Assembly: GCF_030499535.1 (NCBI RefSeq)
Contig: NZ_JASTLB010000001.1
Coordinates: 1,116,001 to 1,180,000 of the forward strand
Direction of reading: 5' to 3'
From: Streptomyces sp. TG1A-8
GTDB taxonomy: Bacteria; Actinomycetota; Actinomycetes; Streptomycetales; Streptomycetaceae
DNA: 64,000 nucleotides
A model generated the notes under the pieces. It was not told the origin of the DNA. It did no database searches and was given only the letters and a program-made list of their open reading frames with translations. Positions 17,832 to 25,124 of this stretch are shown one piece after another. Position 1 is the stretch's first letter; every line of letters begins with the position of its first letter. The position numbers were made by a program, and so were the translations under genes.

Positions 17832-17856
17832 CGTACGAGGGAGCCGGCCCCGTACG
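17832..17856 (-). promoter_or_regulatory. Hairpin between leader peptide and monooxygenase operon
   Basis: CGTACG at 17832-17837 and 17851-17856 pair, extended inward by a 3-bp GGG/CCC stem with one bulged base. It lies between the leader stop (17883) and the GTG at 17807, where an attenuator would be expected. Confidence 0.45.
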
Positions 17857-17882
17857 AGGGGTGCGGCTGCGAGGACAACGGG

Positions 17883-17999
17883 TCAGGAGCAACAGAGCGC
17901 GCCGGCCACGCGCAGCAGGTCGATGTGCGGCCGGGAGTACAGGTGCACGCGACGGGGCGGGGCGGGTTCCACGACGCGGTGACGGGACACGGGACGCAC
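17883..17999 (-). CDS. Cys-ending leader peptide of the monooxygenase operon
   Basis: A 38-residue ORF ending HIDLLRVAGALCCS, with two adjacent Cys codons just before the stop. The GTG at 17999 is chosen because GGAGGTGAGG precedes it; a GTG at 17948 would give a 21-residue version. The H-[IV]-D-L-x-R core is shared with the other leaders in this window. It precedes two flavin monooxygenases by 76 bases. Cysteine-responsive attenuation is inferred. Confidence 0.7.
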   Translation of the reverse strand: MRPVSRHRVVEPAPPRRVHLYSRPHIDLLRVAGALCCS

Positions 18000-18109
18000 G
18001 TGCCTCACCTCCGCCCTTCCGGCCCGGCGACCCCGGAGCCCCCGTGGGCCTCGCGCTCTCGGCTTGCCGAGGGGACGCCGCTCGCCGGCCACCAGGCACA
18101 ACAGCACGG

Positions 18110-18904
18110 CTATTCCTTTTCTTCCGGCTGTTCGGCCACTTGTTCGTTCCGGCCCCGGGTTTCGTCCCGGCCCCGTCCTTCCGGCTGTCCGTCCGGTGTG
18201 CGGACGAGCGCGAACCGCGTGCGGCGGCGCAGGGTGAACCCGATGGACTCGTAGAGCCGGATCGCGTGGGTGTTGCTCGCCGCGGCGTGGAGGAAGGGGG
18301 TGTCGCCGCGTTCCCTGATCCCCGCCGCGACCGCGCGGACCAGCCGGGTGGCCAGGCCCCGGCCGCGGTGGTCCGGGTGGGTGCAGACGGCGCTGATCTC
18401 GGTCCAGCCCGGCGGACGGAGGCGTTCCCCGGCCAGGGCGATCAGCCGCCCGCGGTCCCGGATGCCGAGATAGGTGCCGAGTTCGACGGTACGGGGCAGG
18501 AAGGGACCCGGCTGGGTGAGGGCTATGAGGCCGAGGATTTCGGGTACGTCGGCGGGCCCGAGCCGTACCGCTTCGGGTGCGGGTTCGGCGTACAGCGCGG
18601 TGTCGACCATCTGGACGCCCTCGCCGCCGTCCTCCGTCTCCCAGCCGCCGGGCACGGTCTGGACCGCGGTGACCGGGGTGACGGTGCCGGGTCCGACCAG
18701 TGCGGCCAGGTCGTCCCAGGCGCGGGGATCGGCGGGGTCCTCCAGGGCGGTGAACGGGGAGACGTCCGTCGGGTAGCGGGCAGCCCGGCCGACGCGTTCG
18801 GCGAGGTGGGCGTGCGGGCCGGTCAGCGCGGCCCAGGCCGCGTTGTCGAGGATGTGCGGTTCCGTCGAGCTCGGGGGCGGGGGGTGATGGACGCTGGTGG
18901 ACAT
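18110..18904 (-). CDS. GNAT-family N-acetyltransferase (FR47-like)
   Basis: 264 residues. The GNAT fold is in the C-terminal half: EISAVCTHPDHRGRGLATRL (strand 4 and the acetyl-CoA binding loop, about residues 165-185) and HAAASNTHAIRLYESIGF near 215-232. The charged tail (about 35 residues rich in Arg, Glu, Gln) looks disordered. It lies 89 bases after the amino-acid-type ABC transporter genes on the same strand, so it may be the last gene of that operon, perhaps acting on an imported sulfur compound. Substrate unknown. Confidence 0.88.
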   Translation of the reverse strand: MSTSVHHPPPPSSTEPHILDNAAWAALTGPHAHLAERVGRAARYPTDVSPFTALEDPADPRAWDDLAALVGPGTVTPVTAVQTVPGGWETEDGGEGVQMVDTALYAEPAPEAVRLGPADVPEILGLIALTQPGPFLPRTVELGTYLGIRDRGRLIALAGERLRPPGWTEISAVCTHPDHRGRGLATRLVRAVAAGIRERGDTPFLHAAASNTHAIRLYESIGFTLRRRTRFALVRTPDGQPEGRGRDETRGRNEQVAEQPEEKE

Positions 18905-18993
18905 GGCGGTGCGAAGTCTCCCTTGTCTGGAACGCGGCGGGGCGCGGCCGGGACTCCGCCGCGTCACGGCGGAGTCCGGTGGGCCGACGACGG

Positions 18994-20013
18994 TCAGGAG
19001 TTGTCGAGCGGCAGGCCGGCCGGGTTGACCTCGGACCTGGCGACGGCCTCGTTGGAGAGGTTGTAGGCGGCGAGCCACTTGGCGTACTGACCGTTCTCGA
19101 TCAGGTGGTTGATCGCGTCGGCGATGGGCTTGGCGAGCCCGCTGTCCTTCTTGGTGGTCGCCGCGATCAGGCCCTGGAGCGTGGCACCGGCCCCGGAGAA
19201 CGTGCCCGCGCTGCGCGTCGGGTTGGGCGACCCTGCGGTCTGCGTGATGTGGTAGGCGATGCCGGGATTGGCAGCGAAGTAGGCGTCGATCCTGCCGCCG
19301 GTCAGCGCCAGGTTGACGGCGTTCTTGCTGGCGTAGTTCTTGACGGTGAGGGTCCTGCCCTCCTTCTTCAGCTTCGCCCGCCACTCCAGGAGGATCTTCT
19401 CCTGGTTGGTGCCGTTGTCGACGGCGACCGTCTTCCCGGCGAGGTTCTCGTAGTTGTCGTCGAAGTTCCAGGTGCTCTTCTTCAGCACCTCGAAGCCGAG
19501 ATTGTCCTTGCGGTAGGAAGCGAAGTCGTACTTCTTCTTCCGCTCCTCGGTGTCGGTGATGTTGGAGAAGGCCACGTCGACCTTGCCGCTGTCGACACCG
19601 ACGAACATGTTCTCCCAAGTGGAGTTCTCCAGTTCCGGCTTGAGGCCGAGGACAGCGGCGACCAGACGGCCGAAGTCGGGTTCGGCGCCGGTGAGGGTCT
19701 TCTGGTCCGAGCCGACGTACGCCAGCGGCGGGAATCCGTCGGGCAGTGCGCCGACGCCTATCTCCAGCTTGCCGCTCCTGCTGACCGACGCGGGCAGCTC
19801 GGCGCTGATCGACTTCACCTCGGCCACCTTGAGCGCGGTCTGCTCGGCGGCCCCGTTGGACAGCCGTCCCACGGTGACCGTGCCGGCGGCGTCGGTCGTG
19901 GTGGCGGCGTCGCTGCTGCCCCCGCAGGCGGCGAGTCCGGCGGCGAGCGCGGCGACGGCGGTGCCTGCGGTCATACCGCGGAGAAGTCGACTGCGATGGC
20001 TGAGGGTGCGCAT
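18994..20013 (-). CDS. Amino-acid-type ABC substrate-binding lipoprotein
   Basis: 339 residues with a lipoprotein signal (GTAVAALAAGLAACGG, Cys about residue 31) and a family-3 extracellular solute-binding fold: LEIGVGALPDGFPPLAYVGS, FVGVDSGKVDVAFSNITDTE and LAGKTVAVDNGTNQE. Family members bind cystine, glutamate, glutamine or similar. The operon is headed by a Cys-containing leader peptide, making cystine or another sulfur amino acid or derivative the best guess. Confidence 0.9.
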   Translation of the reverse strand: MRTLSHRSRLLRGMTAGTAVAALAAGLAACGGSSDAATTTDAAGTVTVGRLSNGAAEQTALKVAEVKSISAELPASVSRSGKLEIGVGALPDGFPPLAYVGSDQKTLTGAEPDFGRLVAAVLGLKPELENSTWENMFVGVDSGKVDVAFSNITDTEERKKKYDFASYRKDNLGFEVLKKSTWNFDDNYENLAGKTVAVDNGTNQEKILLEWRAKLKKEGRTLTVKNYASKNAVNLALTGGRIDAYFAANPGIAYHITQTAGSPNPTRSAGTFSGAGATLQGLIAATTKKDSGLAKPIADAINHLIENGQYAKWLAAYNLSNEAVARSEVNPAGLPLDNS

Positions 20014-20062
20014 GACTGTCCTTGATGGTGAGCGGTGAGCGGTGAGGTGGGGCAGGCTGCGG

Positions 20063-20857
20063 TCAGAGGACTCTGCTGAGGAAGTCCCTGGTCCGCTCGT
20101 GTTTCGGGTGGTCGAGGACCTCGGACGGCGGGCCCTGCTCGACGATCCGGCCGCCGTCGATGAACACGACCCGGTCGGCGACCTCGCGGGCGAAGCCGAT
20201 CTCGTGGGTGACGACGACCAAGGTGGTACCGCTGGTCGCCAAGTCTTTGATGACGGTGAGGACTTCGCCGACGAGTTCCGGGTCGAGGGCGGAGGTGGGC
20301 TCGTCGAAGAGGATCACACCGGGGCGCAGGGCGAGGGCCCGGGCGATGGCGACGCGCTGCTGCTGGCCGCCGGACAACTGCCGCGGATAGGAAGCGGTCC
20401 TGTCGGCGAGACCGACCCGGCCGAGGAGTTCGCCGGCGAGCTCCCGTGCCTCGGGCTTGGTGAGTTCGCCGGTGGCGACCGGGGCGGCGGCCACGTTGTC
20501 CAGCACGGTCAGGTGCGGGAAGAGGTTGAAGTTCTGGAAGACGAAGCCGATGCGGCTGCGCTGGGCGAGGATGGCCCGCTCGCTCAGTTCCTTCAGCCGC
20601 TCCCCCTGGCGCCTCACGCCGATCAGCTCGCCGTTGACGCTGACGTGGCCGATCTCGGGCTTCTCCAGGTGGTTGATGACCCGCAGCAGCGTGGACTTGC
20701 CGGAGCCGGACGGGCCGAGGATCACGGTGACCTCGCCCGGCCGTACGGTCAGGTCGACGCCGTCCAGCACCCGGTGGGCGCCGTACCACTTGTGCACGCC
20801 GTGGACCTCGACGGCGGCGGGCACGGCCACCGGGGCCCCGGTGGTCCCGGCGCTCAT
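20063..20857 (-). CDS. Polar amino-acid ABC transporter ATPase
   Basis: 264 residues with Walker [11 protein letters not shown] near residue 49, Q-loop [15 protein letters not shown], signature [15 protein letters not shown], Walker [15 protein letters not shown] and switch [15 protein letters not shown]. The [10 protein letters not shown] stretch is diagnostic of the GlnQ/TcyC/HisP group. The ATG at 20857 overlaps the permease stop in an ATGA. The open frame extends upstream only as a shadow of the permease. Confidence 0.94.
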   Translation of the reverse strand: MSAGTTGAPVAVPAAVEVHGVHKWYGAHRVLDGVDLTVRPGEVTVILGPSGSGKSTLLRVINHLEKPEIGHVSVNGELIGVRRQGERLKELSERAILAQRSRIGFVFQNFNLFPHLTVLDNVAAAPVATGELTKPEARELAGELLGRVGLADRTASYPRQLSGGQQQRVAIARALALRPGVILFDEPTSALDPELVGEVLTVIKDLATSGTTLVVVTHEIGFAREVADRVVFIDGGRIVEQGPPSEVLDHPKHERTRDFLSRVL

Positions 20858-21858
20858 ACGGCGGCCTCCCTGCGCGCACGCTCCCGCAGCTCCCCGAGAC
20901 CGGTGCGCAGTTTCTGCAGCGGGGTCGGCGGCAGGGTGCGGGTGGCGCCCCGGGCGAAGTACCGCTCGACGTAGAACTGGACGGCGGACACGGCGCTGGT
21001 GAGGATCAGGTACCAGACGGTGGCGACCAGCAGCAGCGGCACGATGTCGCCGGGATAGGTGCTGCCCATCGTCTGCACCGAGCCGAACAGGTCGAGCAGC
21101 GACACGTAGAACACCAGCGACGTGCCCTTGATCAGGCCGATCAGCTGGTTGACGTAGTTCGGGACGATGGACCTGAGGGCCTGGGGGAAGACGATCCGGG
21201 TGAACTGGTAGCCCTTGGGCAGGCCGAGCGCGGCGGCCGCCTCGTGCTGGCCCTGGTCGACGGAGAGGATGCCGCCGCGGACCACTTCGGCCGCGTACGC
21301 CGCCTCGTTCAGGCTGAGGCCGACGACCGCGACCGCCGTGTCGGTGGCGAGCTTCGACTCGTCGAAGGTGAAGAAGGCGGGCCCGAAGGGCACGCCCAGG
21401 CTCAACGTCTTGTACAGGGCGGAGAAGTTGTAGAGGAAGATCAGGACGACGATCAGCGGCACCGACCGGAACAACCAGATGTACACCCAGCTCACGGCCC
21501 GCAGCACCGGAGCACCGGAGAGCCGCCCGAGTGCGAGCAGGATGCCGCCGAGCAGCCCCAACACCGCGCTGAGCGCGGCCACTTCGAGGGTGATGACGAG
21601 TCCGTCGAGGATCGTGGGGCGCAGGAACCAGTAGCGGAAGCGGTCCCACTGGTAGAAGGGGTTGGTGCCCAGGCCGTGGATGATCTGGGCGACCAGGACC
21701 AGCACGACCGCGGTCCCGATCCAGCGGCCGGGACGCCGGAGCGGAAGGACCCGCTGCGCCGCGAGGGGTTTCGGCTCGGCGGGGGTGTCGGGGCGGGGGA
21801 TCGCCTCGGCGGGAGGCGCTGGTCCGGAGGACACAGCGATGCCCGGAGATTCACTCAT
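20854..21858 (-). CDS. Polar amino-acid ABC transporter permease
   Basis: A 334-residue HisM/GlnP-type permease. About 55 cytoplasmic residues rich in Pro precede the first membrane segment ([17 protein letters not shown]). [39 protein letters not shown] and the EAA loop [20 protein letters not shown], then [10 protein letters not shown], are clear. The ATG at 21858 has GGAG 9 bases upstream. First structural gene after the leader at 22024-22158; ATPase and binding protein follow. Confidence 0.93.
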   Translation of the reverse strand: MSESPGIAVSSGPAPPAEAIPRPDTPAEPKPLAAQRVLPLRRPGRWIGTAVVLVLVAQIIHGLGTNPFYQWDRFRYWFLRPTILDGLVITLEVAALSAVLGLLGGILLALGRLSGAPVLRAVSWVYIWLFRSVPLIVVLIFLYNFSALYKTLSLGVPFGPAFFTFDESKLATDTAVAVVGLSLNEAAYAAEVVRGGILSVDQGQHEAAAALGLPKGYQFTRIVFPQALRSIVPNYVNQLIGLIKGTSLVFYVSLLDLFGSVQTMGSTYPGDIVPLLLVATVWYLILTSAVSAVQFYVERYFARGATRTLPPTPLQKLRTGLGELRERARREAAV

Positions 21859-21903
21859 GGTGGGCTCCAGCGGATTCGGACACCCCGGACCGCGGAATGC
21901 GGC

Positions 21904-21933
21904 AGTACCGCGCCGAGCGGGAGCGGCCCGGTA
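21904..21933 (-). promoter_or_regulatory. Hairpin between leader peptide and permease
   Basis: GTACCG (21904-21909) pairs with CGGTAC (21928-21933), and GCCG (21911-21914) with CGGC (21923-21926), leaving one C-C mismatch and an 8-base loop. It lies between the Cys leader and the permease start; attenuator role inferred. Confidence 0.5.
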
Positions 21934-22023
21934 CGAGACGACGCACGAGTGCACGCGGAACAGGGGCTGGGCGGGGAGAGGGCACACCGCGACAGCGGTG
22001 GTCGTCAGAGACTCAGAAAGCCG

Positions 22024-22158
22024 TCAGCCCTGGCAGAGGGCGCGACAAGCGGCCGTACACAGCGCACTGTTGACGCGCAGCAGGTCCACGGAGCGGTTCG
22101 TGCACAGCAGGACGCGGCCGGGGCGCCGCCATGCGGCCGTCCCGTCAGCTGCGTACAT
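22024..22158 (-). CDS. Cys-rich leader peptide of the amino-acid ABC operon
   Basis: A 44-residue ORF with four Cys codons, three in the last 13 residues (ALCTAACRALCQG), after the shared leader core SVDLLRVNS. The ATG at 22158 has GAGG 9 bases upstream and lies about 43 bases after the predicted start point of a strong promoter. It precedes the permease gene by 165 bases. Likely a cysteine-sensing attenuator. Confidence 0.7.
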   Translation of the reverse strand: MYAADGTAAWRRPGRVLLCTNRSVDLLRVNSALCTAACRALCQG

Positions 22159-22207
22159 CGCCGTCACCCTCACTTCTCCGGCCCTGGGGCATCTTGGTCT
22201 GCGCCGC

Positions 22208-22237
22208 AAGTTAGACATGCCCCGAAAGGAATGTCAA
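22208..22237 (-). promoter_or_regulatory. Promoter of the Cys-leader/ABC operon
   Basis: On the minus strand a perfect TTGACA -35 (22237-22232) and TAACTT -10 (22213-22208) are separated by 18 bases. This is one of the best consensus matches in the window. The start point is expected near 22201. Confidence 0.75.
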
Positions 22238-22406
22238 TGCAAGTGACCACCAGGTGAGACCACGTGTGCGGCCTTCTTCACGGCGTCACGGAGCGCGCCG
22301 AAACCGACGTGGACGGTCACGGTCGTCAGCGCCCACGGCGCGGGTTCGCCCCGGCCGTTCGGATGCCGACGGCCGTGTCCGCCGGGTGAACCCGCTGGGG
22401 CGTCCG

Positions 22407-23297
22407 TCACCTGCGGGAAGGGTCCGGGGCGTGCTCGCTGTGGTGTGCCCAGTCCAGGATCTGGACGGCGGCGCCGGCGGCCTCGAGACCCTGGCAGCGG
22501 CCGCGGTGGCGGCGGGCGATGCCGTCGAGGTCGAGGTGGGTGCCGAAGGCGGGATGGGCGGCCAGGCGGCGGGCGTAGGTCCACAGTGCCGGGTGGCCGG
22601 CGATGCGCTGCACGGCTGCGGCGTCGAGGTGGTGGCGGTGCACGGTGTCCAGCTGCACCAGGGAGACCCACAGTTCGATGTCGGCGGCGGTGAGTCGGCC
22701 GGCGATCAGGTACTCCTCCCCGGTCAGCGACCGCTCCAGCCGGCCGAGGGTGTCGAGCAGCACGTCGAGGGCGGCGTCCCGCTCGGCCGGGTCGGCGCCG
22801 GCCCGGCCCGCGCGCTGCGCGGCCTCCTCGATGCCCTCGGCGCACAACCGTTCGACGGCCTCGACGGTGGACGTGTGAGCGCGGGGGTGGAGGCGGGCTC
22901 CGCCGTCCCGGGGGAAGCGGTCCAGGTCGCGCAGGATGTCGGGGGTGTGGGTGCTGACGATGCGCCCGGACCAGTCGTCACTGAGCACCGGGCCGAGGGC
23001 CGGGCCGGTGTGGTGGTGGGCGCTCGCCTCGTAGAGCGGGCGCAGCGTCGAGTACCCGCCGTCGGGGAGGTCTGGGACGGCGGGCAGGGGAGTGACCGGA
23101 CAGCTGGTGCCGAGGCCCAGGAGGCTGTGGCCGACGGCGAGGCGCAGTCCGTCGGGACAGGCGGTCGACAGGTGCAGCCGGTAGCGGTGGGGCACGGCGT
23201 AGTGGCCGCTGCGCGCGTCCCGGCCGATCCGGCCGCGGAAGGCGGGGGCGGGGCGGTGGGCGGACGGGACGGGGGCGAGCGGGGTGGTGGCGGGCAT
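22407..23297 (-). CDS. Glutathione-S-transferase-like protein (ECM4/YqjG-related)
   Basis: 296 residues. The layout resembles glutathionyl-hydroquinone reductases: RYRLHLSTACPDGLR carries the position of the usual CPWA catalytic Cys, then GYSTLRPLYEASAHHHTGPA and VLSDDWSGRIVSTHTPDILR, and a C-terminal all-helical GST domain with LTGEEYLIAGRLTAADIELW. The CPWA motif is changed to CPDG and the N-terminal domain is short. Actinomycetes use mycothiol rather than glutathione, so the thiol partner is uncertain. ATG 23297 has GGGAG 6 bases upstream. A leader ORF of the sulfur type precedes it by 77 bases. Confidence 0.8.
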   Translation of the reverse strand: MPATTPLAPVPSAHRPAPAFRGRIGRDARSGHYAVPHRYRLHLSTACPDGLRLAVGHSLLGLGTSCPVTPLPAVPDLPDGGYSTLRPLYEASAHHHTGPALGPVLSDDWSGRIVSTHTPDILRDLDRFPRDGGARLHPRAHTSTVEAVERLCAEGIEEAAQRAGRAGADPAERDAALDVLLDTLGRLERSLTGEEYLIAGRLTAADIELWVSLVQLDTVHRHHLDAAAVQRIAGHPALWTYARRLAAHPAFGTHLDLDGIARRHRGRCQGLEAAGAAVQILDWAHHSEHAPDPSRR

Positions 23298-23315
23298 GCG
23301 TCTCCCGTGGTGCGG

Positions 23316-23333
23316 CCGCGCGGACGGGCGCGG
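23316..23333 (-). promoter_or_regulatory. Short hairpin upstream of the GST-like gene
   Basis: Perfect 6-bp CCGCGC/GCGCGG stem with a 6-base loop, between the leader stop and the GST-like start. It parallels the hairpins after the other leaders but is the weakest of the four. Confidence 0.35.
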
Positions 23334-23374
23334 CGGGGCGTTCGTCGGACGGTGAGGAGGGGCCGGTTCGGCGC

Positions 23375-23503
23375 TCAGCGACCGGCCCGGGGGCTGAGCG
23401 CGCTGCACACGCGCAGCAGGTCGATGTGCAGGCGGGAGGTGAGGAGGGGGGTGCGCGACGGTGTGCGGCCCGCTCGGCCGGTGACCGTTTCGAGGCGCAC
23501 CAT
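23375..23503 (-). CDS. Leader peptide of the GST-like gene
   Basis: A 42-residue ORF containing the shared leader core LHIDLLRVCSAL but only one Cys codon. The ATG at 23503 lies just after a repeated TTCCCTACC element. It sits 77 bases upstream of the GST-like gene. The core motif matches the Cys leaders of the neighbouring sulfur operons, tying this gene to the same regulon (inference). Confidence 0.6.
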   Translation of the reverse strand: MVRLETVTGRAGRTPSRTPLLTSRLHIDLLRVCSALSPRAGR

Positions 23504-23504
23504 G

Positions 23505-23534
23505 TTCCCTACCCGTTCACTAGGATTCCCTACC
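23505..23534. promoter_or_regulatory. Direct repeat TTCCCTACC, 21-bp period
   Basis: TTCCCTACC occurs at 23505-23513 and exactly again at 23526-23534, two helical turns apart, immediately upstream of the leader ATG. It overlaps where the minus-strand promoter must lie, so it is a good candidate operator. The regulator is unknown. Confidence 0.55.
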
Positions 23535-24061
23535 GGGAGTGTCGATCCGGCTCCGCGCCGCGTCAAGGGGGCGTCCGCGCCCGGGGCCCGGTCCGCCGAC
23601 GCGCGGCACGGGCGGGTCAGGGGCCGGGACGCGGGCGGGGTCCGGTCCGGGGCAGGGCCCGGGGCACGGGCGGGTCCGGTCCGGGACACGCGGAGCGCGG
23701 CACACCTCCCGGCCGCGGACCCCCGACGGAGCGGTTCCTGCACGATCCGGCGGATCCGGCGGAACCGACGGATCCGCCGGAACGAAACGCGGCCGTTCGG
23801 GGCGGGCCGGACCGGCGGCCGGGGCAGCCGGTCCGTGGCCCTCGCCGCGCAGGCGTTCCGCCCCGTCCCCGGCCGCGGCGAGCGGACCGGCCGGGCCCGC
23901 CCCGCGGGGGACGCCGTGGCCACCGCCGCGGCGACCGCCTTCCCGGTCCGGTTCGTCGCGGGCGCCGGCCGCGCCCCGGTGCACCGGGGCGCGCCGTTCC
24001 CGTCCACCGGGACCACCGTGTGGGCGGCGATGGCGCGGCCGGCGGTGCCGCGCCGGGGACG
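23535..24061. other. Gene-free stretch, about 530 bp
   Basis: No codon-biased frame is convincing. It contains a 9-bp perfect hairpin (23755-23763 with 23773-23781) built from near-repeats of GGATCCG; this may terminate the STAS gene that ends at 24062. Confidence 0.55.
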
Positions 24062-24409
24062 TCAGGCGGCGAGCGCCTCCCCCAGCGTGGGATAGGCGCT
24101 GATCACCTCGTCCAGGCTCAGCGCCCGGAACACGTGCTGGACCACCGGCGGCAGCGTGGCCACCCGCACCCACCCGTTGCGGGCGGTGGCCCGCAGGTGC
24201 GCGTCGATCAGCAGGTTGAAACCGGTGCTGTCCATGAAGGACACCCGACTGAGGTCGACGACCGCGCGGGGCGCGTCCGCACCGGTGGCGTCGGCCAACG
24301 CCCGGCGCACCTCGGGTTCGGCCGTCAGGTCGATGTCACCGCTGAAGGACACCACAGTGACACCCTCACGCCCGTCGGAGAGCACGGCGGAGAACGGCTG
24401 GGACACCAC
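24062..24409 (-). CDS. STAS-domain anti-sigma factor antagonist
   Basis: 115 residues, a single STAS domain. Strand order is typical (VTVVSFSGDIDLTAEPEV, then APRAVVDLSRVSFMDSTGFN), with the phosphorylatable Ser in FMDSTG near residue 61. Such proteins bind RsbW-like anti-sigma kinases when dephosphorylated. It stands alone on the minus strand, divergent from a wHTH gene, at the left edge of the partner-switching island. Confidence 0.93.
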   Translation of the reverse strand: MVSQPFSAVLSDGREGVTVVSFSGDIDLTAEPEVRRALADATGADAPRAVVDLSRVSFMDSTGFNLLIDAHLRATARNGWVRVATLPPVVQHVFRALSLDEVISAYPTLGEALAA

Positions 24410-24487
24410 GGCTCACTCTTCTCGTCAGTGCGGGCAGGAGCGCTCGGCGCACCTCCTGGGCTTGCTCCAGCAGGGTGCCGTCCGCAT

Positions 24488-24557
24488 GTCTAACACGTCA
24501 ACCAATACACGAACAACTTTTCCTGCTTCCTTGTTCACGCAGAGTGCGTCATACTAT
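24488..24557. promoter_or_regulatory. Divergent promoter region with GAACAA/TTGTTC dyad
   Basis: GAACAA (24511-24516) and TTGTTC (24531-24536) form an inverted repeat. Each arm can serve as a -35: on the minus strand with TTAGAC (24493-24488, 17-bp spacer) for the STAS gene, on the plus strand with TACTAT (24552-24557, 15-bp spacer). The plus-strand start would fall at the ATG at 24564 (leaderless). The dyad could be the site of the encoded wHTH protein. Confidence 0.45.
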
Positions 24558-24563
24558 GGAGCC

Positions 24564-24956
24564 ATGCGGGGAGCAGCACCTGAGCCACACACCGGCTGGA
24601 CGTTCTTGACGAATCACGCACGCGTCCTGGCCGCCATCGCCGAGGATCCGAACACCCGGATCCGTGACATCGCCGCCCACTGCCGGCTGACGGAGCGGGC
24701 GGTGCAGAAGATCATCAGCGATCTCGAACAGGACGGGTACCTGTCCCACACCCGCCAGGGCCGGACCAACACCTACCGCATCGAGCAGGGCGTCCCCCTG
24801 CGGCACCCGGCCGAGGCCGAGGCGGGCGTGACCGTGGCGGAGCTGCTGTCGGTGCTGGCCCGGCACGACGCTCAGCGCGGCACCCACGAATCCGACGACG
24901 CCCCCGCCCCCGCCGGCCGCCGGGACGCCCTGGCCTCCGCCCGGGGAACGGGCTGA
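24564..24956 (+). CDS. Winged-helix DNA-binding protein
   Basis: A 130-residue MarR/ArsR-like wHTH. TNHARVLAAIAEDPNTRIRD, then IAAHCRLTERAVQKIISDLE and the wing GYLSHTRQGRTNTYRIEQG occupy about residues 12-78; a low-complexity acidic and Ala-rich tail follows. No ligand or metal motif is visible. It is divergent from a STAS gene and precedes the giant hybrid sensor. Longer in-frame starts are shadows of the opposite gene. Confidence 0.88.
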   Translation: MRGAAPEPHTGWTFLTNHARVLAAIAEDPNTRIRDIAAHCRLTERAVQKIISDLEQDGYLSHTRQGRTNTYRIEQGVPLRHPAEAEAGVTVAELLSVLARHDAQRGTHESDDAPAPAGRRDALASARGTG

Positions 24957-24970
24957 GGCGACGCGGCCGA

Positions 24971-25004
24971 CCGCCTCCGGGACGGCACGGCCGCCGGGAG
25001 GCGG
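24971..25004 (+). terminator. Putative terminator after the wHTH gene
   Basis: 8-bp perfect stem (24971-24978 with 24997-25004) and an 18-base loop, 15 bases after the stop. No T tract. Confidence 0.45.
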
Positions 25005-25124
25005 ATCGACCGCCCCACCCCCCTTACTCGCAAGATCTCGCCGAGGACGACGACCCGTCCCCCAGGCGGCTGACCCGGCCCCCCACGACGCTGCGCGGCG
25101 GCCGGAGTGGACGGAAGGTGTCGC

